64,000 nucleotides of DNA from positions 44,733,472 to 44,797,471 of the forward strand of contig OX381715.1 of the NCBI GenBank assembly GCA_947462335.1, written 5' to 3'. Below the pieces are notes generated by a model. The model was not told the origin of the DNA and made no database searches. It was given only the letters and a program-made list of their open reading frames with translations. A program made the position numbers and the translations under genes. This DNA comes from Harmothoe impar (taxonomy: Eukaryota; Annelida; Polychaeta; Phyllodocida; Polynoidae). Below, piece after piece: positions 42,478 to 54,496 of the stretch; the first letter of the stretch is position 1; each line of letters opens with the position of its first letter.

Positions 42478-43300
42478 GTTTGTTACATGCGACATAGAGC
42501 ACCGCCGCCATCCCCTCGCCCACTCCACACTTCATCTAGACCCTTAGTATTGCATGATTTCGAAGCTGGACAAAAGTACCATCTGTAATCTTGCTAAATG
42601 GATCTGGAGTTGAATATTTACTGTGACTATGAAAACGTTTTATGAAAGTTATAATACATCTTGAACACTACAATCATTTGTTCTAACCTCTTTAATAGTA
42701 CCTGTCCTGTCACAATATAAAAAGACCCCTCTACCGATCCGTTTAGCAAGATTGATGGGGACAGCCACCAGACAGACAGACATAACCAGGCCGGAGCGTG
42801 GGCGGGCGAGCGGCAGCGAGTCTCTCGCCTTCCTTCCTTCCTTCCTTCCTCCGTCCTTCCTTCCTTCCTCCTGGCAGCCGTTAAATCCACCATCGCAACC
42901 ATCCTTTTATCATAGTAATAATATAAAATTCTACACCTAATCCACTCACATTGTAGGTTTTCAGATTTTCAATATTTTTTTTCCATTTTTAGGGTTCCTA
43001 TCACTGAGTATGTAGCATTAAGTCTCACACAGGTCAACCCTGGAAACAAATTCCCGTGAATTCCCCCTGAATTACACGGGTTGATCTGGAGTCAGTCCCG
43101 GGATTAACCCGGGTTGTATTCCCGTTATATCACGGGATTCCGTGAGCAAAATTTCCCGTTATATCACGGGATTCTTGTAAAGAGGGATGCATGGGTTCGA
43201 ATCCCATACTAGTAGACCTGAATGGTTCTAGTTAACCTTTCTCATGCAATTTATCAAAATATTTCTATAAAACTATCCACTTATATACCTTCTAACCACT
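42478..43300. other. No gene; (CTTC)n microsatellite and CCCGGG palindromes
   Basis: CTTCCTTCCTTCC runs lie at 42829-42870. Between 43030 and 43160, inverted CCCGTTATATCACGGGA-type motifs resemble, in inverted form, sequence at 44680-44810, so the block 43030-44810 may be one composite element. A B-box-like GGTTCGAATCCC lies near 43193. Confidence 0.5.
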
Positions 43301-43309
43301 AACAATCAT

Positions 43310-43440
43310 ACATATGCCTGTCCTAACTGGGATTTGAACCAGCTACCTTCACATCCATAGTCCCGTGCTCTAGGCCCTGACCTACCAGGGCATGTAATTG
43401 GGAGAGGTATATGAACTGTGACTAGAGTGGCTGTTGGCCA
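43310..43440 (-). mobile_element. tRNA-derived SINE, copy 1
   Basis: The minus strand carries AGGTAGCTGGTTCAAATCCC (B box) preceded by TAGGTCAGGGCCTAGAGCACG (A-box region). Copies 2 and 3 lie at 44020-44160 and 44335-44480. No closed acceptor stem. Confidence 0.65.
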
Positions 43441-43444
43441 TATA

Positions 43445-43541
43445 GGGACCTTTAGCAAACCCGAAGTGGCTCATTTAACCCAGACATATCCTATCCTTTC
43501 AGCCCTGCTATATCTGCTATTACGTGCTTGCTAAAGGTCCC
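43445..43541. mobile_element. GGGACC-ended MITE, copy A
   Basis: 97 bp, from GGGACCTTTAGCAA to TTGCTAAAGGTCCC, a 14-bp perfect inverted terminus, flanked by TA on both sides. Non-coding. Confidence 0.8.
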
Positions 43542-43901
43542 TAAAGAGAAAAGCTGCGCATACATGATCAACTAAATAAAATATAACCAGGGAAAAATAG
43601 TGATCATGTAGGATAAATGTAATTTCTGCATCATGTAGCTAATTTGTGTAATCAGATTAAAAAAATTGTTCCAAAAATAGATTTTACCTTTGCGTAATTT
43701 AGGTTAAAACCATAGTCTATAGGCTACATTTACTGTTTAGCCTTATTTGTTTTTATCATACATTGTGTGATGGGCTGGGTAAACTCGTATAAGCTAAAAA
43801 AGAACTACACTCATTATCTTTATGAATATTCCATTCATAGATTCAATGAGCCACGTTGGGTTTGCTTATGGTCTCTCATGTATATCCTGATTTCCTCTTT
43901 A

Positions 43902-44009
43902 GGGACCTTTAGCAAACACGACATAGTTAATTTAACACAGACGTATCCTATACCTACAGCACTGCTACGTCTGTGTTTAATGAGCTACGTCGTGTTTGCT
44001 AAAGGTCCC
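43902..44009. mobile_element. GGGACC-ended MITE, copy B
   Basis: 108 bp, ends GGGACCTTTAGCAAACACGA and its exact complement, flanked by TA. The interior continues the palindrome (ACACAGACGTA/TACGTCTGTGT), so a transcript would fold into one long hairpin. Confidence 0.82.
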
Positions 44010-44019
44010 TATAGTCAGC

Positions 44020-44160
44020 AGCTACTCTATAATACTATGGCACAGTCACCACTAGTCACAGTTCATATACCATTCCCAATACATGCCCCAATAGGTGAGG
44101 GCCTAGAGCACGGGACTATGGACGTGGAGATGGCTGGTTCAAATCCCCATTAGGTCATGC
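44020..44160 (+). mobile_element. tRNA-derived SINE, copy 2 (opposite orientation)
   Basis: Reverse orientation relative to copies 1 and 3, with TGGTTCAAATCCCC at about 44134 and AGAGCACGGGACTATGGA upstream. It adjoins MITE copy B. Confidence 0.65.
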
Positions 44161-44334
44161 ACACAATGATTCCCATCCCTATCTAGATTTGCATTTCTTT
44201 TAAGTGGTAAAGAGGGGTGCTTTGGTTCGAATCCCATTAAAAAAAGATGCACATCTTTCTAGTACATGTGTTCTGTGTGAGTGATTAAAATATTCACATA
44301 AAATTACCCACATATATTTGACCATTTAATACCT

Positions 44335-44480
44335 GCATGTGCTGACTGGGATTTGAACCAGCTACCTTCACATCCATTGTCCCGTGCTCTAGACCCTGAC
44401 CTACCGGGGAATGTGCTGGGAGAGGTATCTGAACTGTAAACAGTGGTGACTGTGCCATAGTATATAGAGTAGCTGTTTAC
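44335..44480 (-). mobile_element. tRNA-derived SINE, copy 3
   Basis: Minus-strand AGCTGGTTCAAATCCCAGTC with the same upstream GGTCAGGGTCTAGAGCACGG as the other copies. A further GGTTCGAATCCC box at about 44225 probably belongs to another decayed SINE. Confidence 0.65.
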
Positions 44481-44879
44481 AAAGACGAGTCCTTTGTATC
44501 TTAATTTTAAAAGGTGTAATCTGAATAGTCAAATGTATGAATGTGTAAATGGTTTATATCATTTCGAGAGTATGTATTCCCTGTGGGGGAGTGTGGTTAA
44601 TAAAAGGGTAATTCTACATTATCTAATGAGCACACTGGGGATTTGAACTCACAATCTCAAACTTCATGTGGGGTAAATCCCGTGATTTAACAGGATTATA
44701 CATGTTAAATCACGTCTTGAAATCTAGGGATATCACAGGAATATTTGCTCACAGAATCGACAAATATTCCCGGGAAAATCTCGTGACTTGTTACCAGGGA
44801 AACACTAATCATTAAATAGGTCACGTGAGTAAGTTACCTTCGAGTTATACAGAAAAATTATTTCAACACTCTCAAAGTG

Positions 44880-45305
44880 CCGTAAGTTGGAGTTAGATGC
44901 TCTAAAAAAATGGCTGAAAACATATGACGAGGAGGTTTTTTTGTAATCCAAGCTTCATTATTTTTTTGCAACCAAACTCTTTGAGCGAGTTCTCTTCTCT
45001 AGTCGATCCCTTTGCTGGAGAGAGAAAATACCTCTCACCCCACCCCCCCGGGAGAGCAAGGGAAGGGAAGGGGAGGGGGCCCCCCCTCCCACCCGCGGCA
45101 GCGGCGGCCTCTGATTGGTCGATTCTTAAGTAGGTCACTCCTAGGTCACCCTTAAGTAGGTTACTTCCGGTCACGTGACCCCTTTTGAATTTCCCGCCCA
45201 AAGGAAGCCCTCTGATTGGTCGATTAAGTAGGTCACTTCCGGTCACGTGACCAAATGGAGGCCTGTGATTGGTCTCTTGTCTTGCGCTTAGTCATAGTCC
45301 CATCC
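44880..45305 (-). repeat. CACGTGACCGGAAGTGACC repeat, minus-strand copy
   Basis: The minus strand starts GGGATGGGACTATGACTAAG, continues through AGACCAATCACAGGCCTCC and GGTCACGTGACCGGAAGTG, and ends with the CTCCTCGTCATATGTTTTCA/GCATCTAACTC block. The same order as 26590-27730 in a shorter form, without the MITE. Confidence 0.7.
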
Positions 45306-45406
45306 CGATACACACTATACTACTGTCATATGTTCTTCAGAGTAGGTTAGAGTAATTCATGTAGGGGTAGCAAGTAGCAAACATAGATATAACAGTGTGA
45401 TCAGTG

Positions 45407-45922
45407 GGGACCTTTTGCGAACCCTTTTTCTGTGTTAAATACATTGTCCTATTCTAACATTTTCTTATTGGTTTAATCTACGGTATCTCTTACTGTTATG
45501 AAGTTATGAAGAAATCATGGCAGAGTTTACCTAAAATCGTTGTCAACTCTCCCAGGCATTATCATTAGGGACCTTTCACAAACCCAACATAGGTTATAAA
45601 GCGTAGACATAATATAAGTTTTTACATTGCCAACAATGCACATAATTATAGGGAGCTACGTCCACCTTTCATGAGCTACGTTGTGTCTGCTAAAGGTCCC
45701 TAATAATTCTGCCATGTGGTTACAATTGAAATGTAGGTATGGACAAGTAAATCCCTCCACATCAGGAATGAGCAGTTAGCTATATCTACAGTTAATGAGC
45801 CACATTGGGGTTTTTAATGACTACTAAGTAGATCTCTATTTGGAATCATTAAATCGACATGGGCCTACACTATAGCCTTTAATAGCACACACCTCAGGTA
45901 TGTCAGATTTGCCAAAGGTCCC
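45407..45922. mobile_element. Probable larger GGGACC-ended element with a nested MITE
   Basis: GGGGACCTTTTGCGAACCC at 45406 and the inverted TTTGCCAAAGGTCCC ending at 45922 look like diverged ends of the same family. A smaller copy lies inside (next entry). Ends are decayed. Confidence 0.45.
45568..45700. mobile_element. GGGACC-ended MITE, copy C
   Basis: 133 bp, GGGACCTTTCACAAACCCAAC to the inverted GTTGTGTCTGCTAAAGGTCCC, flanked by TA. More diverged than copy B. Confidence 0.75.
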
Positions 45923-45929
45923 TGCTATC

Positions 45930-47880
45930 ACCTATCCCCTTTTTGAACAACAGCACAATCATATGCAGTTCATGTCCTGCCAGTTACACATGCACAGATA
46001 GCCCAGCTGCTAGAGTACGACACTATGTAGGCACTTGGATAAATTTTCCAAATTGTGTAGATTCCGTATTTTATTGTGCCATGTTATTGGCCACACTAAC
46101 AGCTTTCCAGAACATATCTACTCATCATTCTATCATAATTAGAAGTGGAGAAATTGACCAGAACAGGGAGGGTTGTGGAAGCAAGTGCCCACTATAGAAA
46201 TGCACAGGGGTACCTGTGAGAGATTGGCACCACTGGAGGGGGTCTATACTATACATGTAGCTGGCGTGTGACCATGCAGCCACTATACCAGTTCTCTACC
46301 TGTATGGATCTCTTTAGGCTGTTATATTATATTTGAGGGTGTGTGTAATACACTATTGGAAAGCTACAATATTTCCCTTTCCATATTGCTATAAGATATT
46401 CTTTAGTTCACATAAGATTTATACGAAACACCCTATTTACATCTTGATGCTGTACAATCCCATGTCATGTAGGCTAGAGCAGTACTTGCAGTGAATCAGT
46501 TTGGGCAGTCTAGAAAACCCCTTGGGCATCCATGTAGGAGGCTGTCGATGGATACACACAATCTTCTGATATGTTAGGACCTGGCTGATTTGTTTTTACA
46601 GATGGCTGGGTAATATTTCAATATTATCTATGGGGTAGAAGAAGACCATCACTTTTCCCAAACTGTCATTTTCCCCCTTTGTTATAAACCTATGTTAAAC
46701 GCCCACTATGAGATACTACTCTTCAAGGGCTTTCCAACATGCTTTTCCATAGTGTCATAGTCCTATCAGGAGCTGAACAATCTGAAAAACCCTGAACCTC
46801 ATCTCAGGCAGACTCCTAAATGCAGAGCCAATTTTGTGTGTCACCCATGGCTGCACTTTGAGACCACGGCAGTGCGTTTTTCAGAGTACCTAACTATGGA
46901 TTGTCAGGTAGTGAGTTCGCCTCCCACATAGGGCCTGTGCCAAATACTTCATAGAAATCTAACAGTCACAGTTGGAGTTGACATCTTACCTAGGTTTTAT
47001 CTTTTGACATAAATATGTAAGTAATATCATGTGGTTTCGAATCCTGTAACCAGCATTTGTTTATCAAAGGCAGGACATATATTGAATTCGATTTAGTAAT
47101 AAAGCACATGTCTAGATAGATGGCTATATACAGAGAGAGAGAAGTAGTAAGTACCTTAACATCATATAAATGATGATAGCCCTCTGTCTATCTTTCTCTC
47201 AATCACACACTAGGCAAATCAATCAGACAGGGTCAGTGCCCCAGTATAAGACGTTTTCCAACCAAAACGAATTGATTGCTACAGGATTCGGACCCACATC
47301 ATAACAATTACATAATGTGGTTGAACGTGAAAATAACCTTTAATTAACCTAAAATTAACATTCACATAACATATATAAACATTGATTATAACGTTTATAT
47401 ATGTTCGATAACGTAAAGCAGCCCTTACATTTAGTCATTATCTTACGTAGTGAAATTACGTTTAAATAACGTCAGTGTGTTTACTGGGAATAGGGCAGAC
47501 ACATCTTCATACATAACGTAGTTGTATAGCGCGTATAGACCTAGTTCACTGAGGAGGATGCTTTTCTCTTTTGGAAAGATATTAAATTCCAAATAATGGG
47601 ATGATGAGTGAACATTAAACATTTTCTTGTTCTAGCTCTAGAATTTACCTTTGTCTGTATCGTTTCTTTATCCTGTTAAAAAGAGTTCCAGAGAGTGGGA
47701 AGTCTAAATTCTAAACTTTTCCTGTAGAAGAGCTTCATTGCCGTTTTTATGAATAAAATTTATGCATCATTCTGACTTGGGAGTATATAAACCACGCAGA
47801 ATTGGTAGACATATTAGGGCTACATATATACGCCATGGTGACAAACTCTTTGGGAGTATATCAACCCCACACGATCATGC
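45930..47880. other. No gene found
   Basis: No frame with domain-like content. AACGTTAT-rich inverted patches near 47320-47480 end with TTTACTGGGA and resemble 60705-60860 (CCAGTGAAAAAAAACACGTT), suggesting another MITE family. Confidence 0.5.
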
Positions 47881-48081
47881 ATCATTGGACGCTAATTGTT
47901 CGTTTGAATTGGCTGGTAATGATTGGAGTAGAACTTTGACATTCACCTACCCGATGGCGGCAAACCAAGACGCAAGATACCCCAGCATCACCTAGGTGCA
48001 TCTACACATGAATCTAGTACAGCTGTGACGTCACTCGGGCGTCCGCACATCTTCTACACCACAAAATTTTGGGTATTTTGA
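47881..48081 (+). repeat. Split direct repeat A1
   Basis: ATCATTGGACGCTAATTGTT starts both A1 here and A2 at 54208. Similarity runs for about 200 bases to TTTTGGGTATTTTGAT, including GTGACGTCACTCGGGCGTCC, which contains a perfect CRE-like TGACGTCA. Confidence 0.88.
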
Positions 48082-48130
48082 TTTCTCCCGTCCTATTTTG
48101 CTGAAAAGCAGCACAGCATTCCTCATAAAC

Positions 48131-49960
48131 ATGCCTCCACGTAAGGGAACATCAGGTAACTACTCCAACTAGGGCGTCTTCACAAAATAAGGCCACGGCA
48201 GTGAAGAAAAACCAGGCGGCCCAACCCGACCCGGGGACGCCGCCCACAACCCCGGCCCCCGCAGTTGACCAGGCCCTCGCTGGATGTGTTGCTGCACTAG
48301 AGACTGATGTTGGTGAGTTAAAAAATCATGTGGGATGGGTCGAGACGATGGCCTCCTCCATGTTAAGCAAACTCACTATCTTGGTTCCTGATAAGACGGA
48401 TGCCCCAGTAACATCGATGCCTGTGTCAGCCCCGGTGTCCATGGCGTCCGTGGTGGTCACTACCATGGCCGAGGCCGTCACAATGACATTGACGCCCTCT
48501 ACCACTGTGACTCCTATACCAGCGGTCACTGTTCTGACCCCGGCTGTCACAAGTGTCAACGATGCCCGCTCTCCCAGAGGCGGCAAGGCCTTGGCGGCGG
48601 CACTCGGACCACAGGTGGGGGCTAGTAGGTATGCTCCATACTACAGCCTGCCCTACCCTCCCCCTCCTGTCTTCCATCATCTGGGGATGTACCCCCTGTA
48701 TCCTCCCCCTGCACCTGGTTCTGTCCTGCCTCCTGTTGGTGTGACTATGCAGGACAACGACGTCATGATCATGATGCAGGCTGCTGCTCCACCTTTGATG
48801 CCCTACGCCCCCCTGCCTGTCAACAGCGCACAGGCCAACATCCCAGGTGTCAACAATCAAGTTCGAGCTCTACTTTCAACCACTGCACATCAGCTGTCAG
48901 GATTTAAAGGTAGACCTACTCACCCCCATCATTACATAACAAGGGGCCCTCAGTGCACAAAGACAACAATAGATTCTCTTACTGTCCCGGAGTATTTGTT
49001 TGGTCTTTTCAGGCTCATGAGGGACCCCCTCACCCCCTGAAGTCCGCCCTAAACTGGCTTTGCACATCTATAATGTTATTGAGGATGCTGCAGAGTTCTC
49101 CTAGGGACAAGTGAGGCAATGGTCAGAAGATGAGCTGACAAAGGTGGCTAATGGTAGGCTCAACTGGATTACCGATACTATGGCCATCCATGACCTAAGG
49201 TCCCAAACCTCCAAGTTCAACAATGGCAAGCTCCACCAGGCTGACGCTACCACTGCCCATCAAAAATCCCAGGGCTCCGCCCAGCACCAGACTGACGCTA
49301 GGAGATGTCCCCCGCATCAGGCTACTAATAGGTAGGATGTACCATGTCCGACCTATAACACAACTTCAGGTTGTAACAAGCAAGATGGCCACATGGAGAA
49401 CGGCAATGGGCAAGGACACCATTACAAGCACTGCCGGAAACATCAAAATGTCCTGTACTCCCATCCTAAGTTGGACCGTAGAAACAGAGGAAAAATTGCC
49501 CAGTCCTTTCGCCACCAGGCCGGACAAGACCGGCCAGCCTACTAATCTCCAGTACCCTAACATGCAGGCTGTCAATGATATGGATGTGAAGTCTACCCAT
49601 CCTACCTCACACCATGCTTGTAAACTGGACCCAACAGTGCCACCCTATGTCTCTATTGCCCTTGGTAATGTTAAAATACCCGGGGCCTCCTTGGTGCCTA
49701 CTACTGCTAATAATCACTCTTGCCCACCTGGTGATGGAAACTTGGCACGGCATGACGAAACTATGCTGGCTCAGACTCTACAAATTCGGGAGAAGAGTGA
49801 TACTGTATCGCAAAGACATTATTCACCTGGCCCATGGCTCGGTTTCTCAGGAGCAGCCTTTGCTCAAGGACGACCCACAACCCCTCTCACTCCAGGTGGA
49901 TGATACTGACCCTTTACCTTTTCAGTGCCATCTCCGCTGTGAGCACAATAAGGACTAAGT
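48131..49960 (+). pseudogene. Gag region of the Ngaro-like element
   Basis: An ATG at 48131 opens a short frame that meets a stop. The main open stretch is 48201-49040 in another frame, rich in alanine, proline, threonine and valine. It ends in a segment (DSLTVPEYLFGLFRLMRDP) continuing past a stop. Near 49360-49450 one frame shows a cysteine/histidine cluster (GCNKQDGH...YKHCRKHQ) like the tail of DIRS/Ngaro Gag. Position between A1 and RT supports gag. Broken by several stops and frame changes. Confidence 0.65.
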
Positions 49961-49994
49961 AACACATGCTGATGTACATGGATCAGAGTTTACA

Positions 49995-52970
49995 TTGGCT
50001 GATGGATTCTCCCCAACCCTGATTGGTCCCACACCTGCTCAGTATGCCCCAACTAGACTTGCATTTTGGCCTACTGTAGCCCCGCATTTATACAATAAGT
50101 TTCCAGAGTATGCCAGCACCTATGCTGCAGTCACTAAGACTGGGATGCCAAACAGACTGGAAGCCTGTATCCCAGTCCCCTCAGGGCTCAACATCAATGT
50201 ATGGGAGGCTGAACTGGCAGGCTACCATGACAAAGAGGTCTGTGAATTTCTAAAGTATGGATGGCCAGTAATATATACTGCTCCTCACCCTCCTACTCCG
50301 TCAGACTCTAACCATGCTTCAGCCCTCCCCTATGTCAAGCAGATCCAGGAGTTTGTTGACCCCTTCAAGGAACCACCTTTCCTCCTGTGGACACATGTAG
50401 CCCCTATAATAACACAGCCCAAGAAGGACTCTGAGGATAAGAGAGTCATCCTAGATCTCTCCTACCCAGAAGGCGCAAGTGTCAACTAAGGCATCACAAA
50501 GAACTGCTTCGAAGGCTGCCATTGACCGTATACACTCCCTCTGTAGAGAACCTAGCGGTAAGAGTCAAGATGCTAGGCCCCACCTCCTATCTATGGAAGG
50601 CGGACCTTTCTCGAGCCTATAGACAGGTCAGGTGTGACCCAGGTGATACCCCCCTTCTAGGTTTCAAGGTCAATGACCTTCTCTATATTGACTTGTGCCC
50701 CTCATTTGGCTGCAGACTTAGCAGTATGGCCTACCAACGCACAACAGCCGTGGTCACTTATATCATGAGGAAGGCCGGGTTCTGGATGCTGGTCTACTTC
50801 GACGACTTTGTCGGAGCAGAACCAACCTATGAACTTGCTATGGAGGCTTATGAGGCATTCATCAAGCTTGCAGTACGCTTAGGCCTACAACTGGCCCCCC
50901 ACAAGTGCCAGCCTCCTGCCAGGTCAATAGAGTGGCTCGGTTTCTTCTAGGACACAGACCTTATGATCCTCTCCGTTCCTGATAGCAAACTCTAGGACAT
51001 CCTTGCTGACTGTACCGCATGGCTCGCCAAAAAGCAGGTGACAAAGAAAGAGATACAGTCGCTCACAGGAAAGTTGGTCCATGTCTCAAAGTGTGTATTG
51101 CATGCCAGGCGCTTCATCTGCAGAATCCTTGATACCTTGAGATCTGCCCCTGACAATGGCCGTGTTCACCTCTCGGTATCCTTTAGAGCAGATGTAAAAT
51201 GGTTCAAAGTGTATGCGCAGGAGTCCAATGGAGTGCACCTACTCCAGCCTGACCTACAGCAGTACACCATAGAATGTGACTCGTCCTTGGTTGCAGGTGG
51301 GGGGAAATAGTGACACTGAATACTACTAGGTATCCCAGGAGGTTTGAAGATATTATTGTTGCATATGTGGAAACTAGTTAGAAACTGTTTTTATATAATA
51401 CAGATCGGTCAAGCAGTTTAGCTTTGGGAGCCATTTGAAAGTGTCATGGTAAGGTCTCGACAAATTTAGCCCCTCTCCTCAAGCTCATTATGCATGCATA
51501 TGATAAGCATTCTGTAACATCTGGGAAGAGGAATAGATGGTGAAAAACTATTGGATACTGATTATAGCATATATCTCCTTATCTCAAGGAAGAGTCAATG
51601 AGTTCATACATCAAGACTCATTTTTAGAGGCCCTCAAAATTGTGATATATTACATGTTAGTCATAGTTTTTGCACAGAGATGTGCAAAATGGTTCAAGTC
51701 TGGTAGTGTCTGATTTTACCAATATGTCAGATACACCTTTGGTTCTCAGGGAATTCCTTCTATATGTAATGGAGACCATGCTTATTTTTTTTCTGTCTTG
51801 GAAAATCAAGGTTAACTTCACAAATATCATTTGAAATTGAGGAAAACAGTAGTTTTCGCATTGTCTCAGAACAGTAAAAATGACCCGAATCCAAATCAAC
51901 ACTACACAACTGTTGTTTAATAATTAAATTTAATTCGCTCATAGGCATAGATCAATATGGTACACATCAGTTCCAGGCAATAATTACCCTTTAAAGGTAT
52001 TACATAATTCTGAGTGATGTGATGAATTTTATGAAATTCCCTGAAATGGCTGAAATTTCACTGGTATGGGGCTACTTGTCTTTTAACATCAACTCATTTA
52101 TACTATTCCTACAACATTACAATATAATTATGTAACTTTTAGGCCCGGTTTGCTGTTGTGGTTTTCTAAGCTGAGAACAAATGCTGGCAATTCATATATA
52201 TTTGTATGGAATCACATGTATGACAATCCCTAGATGTGTATATATAGTTTATGTATAGATGTTGCATGCTATGTGATCTTTATAACCAATATACAGGTGA
52301 CAGCTAACCAGGACTCCCTCGTCGGCGCTGCACACAGCAACGTAGTGTTATTTAGTATACACTCCCATACAGGTTGTCACAGCGTAGTGCTAAACAGTGA
52401 TGCATGAGTCAATGTATATACAACTTAAATTAAAACAAATTTGTGATCTTTCTTACAAATTAGTGGCATAAACTAATATTATAAGGAAATAGATACATAT
52501 CCCATCTAAAGTTATGTGGATGCACCGGGTTGATGCAGTGTTGCATTCAGGAGAAAAGAGGAGTTAATGTATCAGTGCCCCCTCCCCCTTTCCCTTGTAC
52601 TACATGTACTATACATAAGGTGCATGTGTGAGTTCATTTGAGTGAAAATTCATTTCTAAAAGTAGGTGTTTTGGTGAGTTTTTACGTGAGGACACGGCCA
52701 GCGGCGGCCTACTGGGATACCTAGTAGTACTACACTCTCCCCTACAGTGGCCCCCACTGCAGGACACCAATATTACCTCGAGGCAGTCAATCTGGTAACT
52801 GCGTACAGAACACTCAAACCCACATTCTCTGCTGGTATGTTGATACTCATCTACACAGACAATATGTCCTCAGCCTCCTCCCTTAGGTCAGGTCGTACAA
52901 AAGACCCTGCCTTAGCAGCATGTTCAAGACAGCTCTCCCCTGGCCGACACCCTGAGTCGCTATCATGACC
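49995..52970 (+). pseudogene. RT-RNase H of the Ngaro-like element, interrupted
   Basis: 49995-50489 carries the RT entry region (VILDLSYPEGASVN). 50522-50950 carries WKADLSRAYRQ and catalytic YFDDF. After two in-frame TAG codons the same frame resumes with KKEIQSLTGKLVHVSK (51038-51310) and the RNase H start IECDSSLVAGGG. A TIR element then splits it (51323-52727). The RNase H remainder, with YLEAVNLV and IYTDNMSSA, lies at 52747-52968. The product would copy the element RNA. It is dead because of the stops, a frame change near 50490 and the insertion. Confidence 0.88.
51323..52727. mobile_element. 1.4-kb non-autonomous TIR element inside the Ngaro-like element
   Basis: Left end CTACTAGGTATCCCAGGAGG, right end the complement CTACTAGGTATCCCAGTAGG, with TA on both sides (51321-51322, 52728-52729). 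Cutting it out with one TA leaves GAATACTACACTC, which keeps the host reading frame. A TA duplication suggests a Tc1/mariner-like transposase in trans. No transposase frame is inside. Confidence 0.85.
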
Positions 52971-53118
52971 CCCAAATGAAAGCATATGCTGACGCACAAA
53001 TTGCAAGCAGGCACCTAGTCAAGAAGGAGCCTGCACTTCCCACTCCCTTCTTCACTAGAATATGATATCTGTGTCTTAACTCTGCATTATTGTTACAGGT
53101 ACCCCGTTAGGGGATCAA

Positions 53119-54054
53119 GTGGTTGCATCTTATAATGCATCAATATCAAGTGCAACTCAACATAATAGGATAACTCATGCAACTATGTACCTGACGTTTG
53201 CTCTGTACTACGGAGTGGATATACTATCCCCTTCTCTCCTGGACTCATGCCTCTTCCAACAATATTTGGCTAATTCCCTCAAGAGCAACGTCTCAAGAAA
53301 ATGCTACAATTCTGGGGCTGGCATTTGGATAAAAGAGAGAGGTGGGGATCCTACCTTCCTTTACTCACAGGAGGCCAAGGCAGTGGCAAAAGGAGCCCAC
53401 AGACTTTCCCCCTCACTCCCAAACCCAGCCCCAGCCATATCACCAAAGGACCTCATCTCAATCTCCCTCCAACTTGGTACCTCTGTCCATGCCCTCCCTT
53501 AGAGGGCAGCTATGTGTCTAGGTTTCTTTGCCTTCCTGAGGTCGTCTAACTTGTTGTCGCCAACAGCCTTGCTGTGGACTGGTCCCCACACCTTGACACG
53601 ATCTGATATTGTTAGTACTCAAGATGGACTCCACGTCACAATCAGATCCTCTAAAACAATCCTACCAGGAATGACTCCTACTGTGTTACATCTACCTCGA
53701 ATCCAAGGGTCCCCGGTATGTCTGGCGTCAGCCTGGGATGAGTATGAGTCTTCATACCCGGCTCCCCCCTACTACCCAGCCTTCATCCTCCAGGACGGTA
53801 CCTCTCTCACCTCCGCCGCTCTTGTTGAGATCATGAAAACCTCCCTCTATGCGGTTGGTCGCCCATATGCAGCAAAAATAAGATCTCATTCACTAAGACA
53901 GGGTGGGGCCCAAGCAGCTCAAATGGCAGGCTGTGAGAGATCAGAAATCGCCCATCATGGTACCTGGAAATCGGAGGCGGGGCTCAGAGCATATGTACCT
54001 ACGTCAGCCTCATACAAGGTAGGTACCAAGCTAGCGACCTTATTTGCCCACTAA
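53119..54054 (+). pseudogene. Tyrosine recombinase of the Ngaro-like element, one stop
   Basis: One frame runs from 53119 to 54054 with a single TAG at 53500. The N-terminal part resembles a core-binding domain (ATMYLTFALYYGVDILSPSLL). The catalytic set is visible after the stop: arginine in FLRSSNL, HSLRQGG, a tryptophan in HGTWKS, and a tyrosine in LRAYVP. It would integrate circular cDNA. The stop makes this copy inactive unless read through. Confidence 0.88.
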
Positions 54055-54210
54055 AACAAAAACACTGACTATGCCCATGTGCTCTGTATTTATATATGTG
54101 TGTATTTCAAGGTAGAACTTACTACTACTAATTGTTGTTAAAATGTAATTTCATAAACATGTTCACTCGTATATAAAAGCCAATATATTCAAAGAACTTG
54201 TCCAGTTATC
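54051..54210 (+). repeat. Split direct repeat B1
   Basis: CACTAAAACAAAAACACTGA at 54051 overlaps the recombinase stop and recurs at 54497 (B2). The repeat runs about 160 bases to GTTATCATT. Confidence 0.88.
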
Positions 54211-54496
54211 ATTGGACGCTAATTGTTGGTTTGAATTGGCTGGTTATGATTGGAGTAGAACTTTGACATTCACCTACCCAGTGGCGGCAAACCAAGACGC
54301 CAGATACGCCAGCGCCACCTAGGAGCATCTACACATGAATCTGTGACGTCACTCGGGCGTCCGCACATCTTCTACAGCACCAACTTTTGGGTATTTTGAT
54401 CCCGCCCACCAACACCTCATCTAAAAGATGCTAAAAACCTAAGAGGTTAAAAACTTTTATATACTACTGTATCTCTCATAATTCTGTCTTCGTAGA
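54208..54496 (+). repeat. Split direct repeat A2
   Basis: Matches A1 from ATCATTGGACGC to about 54400, including the TGACGTCA motif, and then continues with sequence not found after A1 up to B2. Confidence 0.85.

Noticed and set aside
43190..44660. Several GGTTCGAATCC boxes as tRNA genes
   Set aside because: Boxes lie in dispersed repeats in both orientations without a closed cloverleaf.
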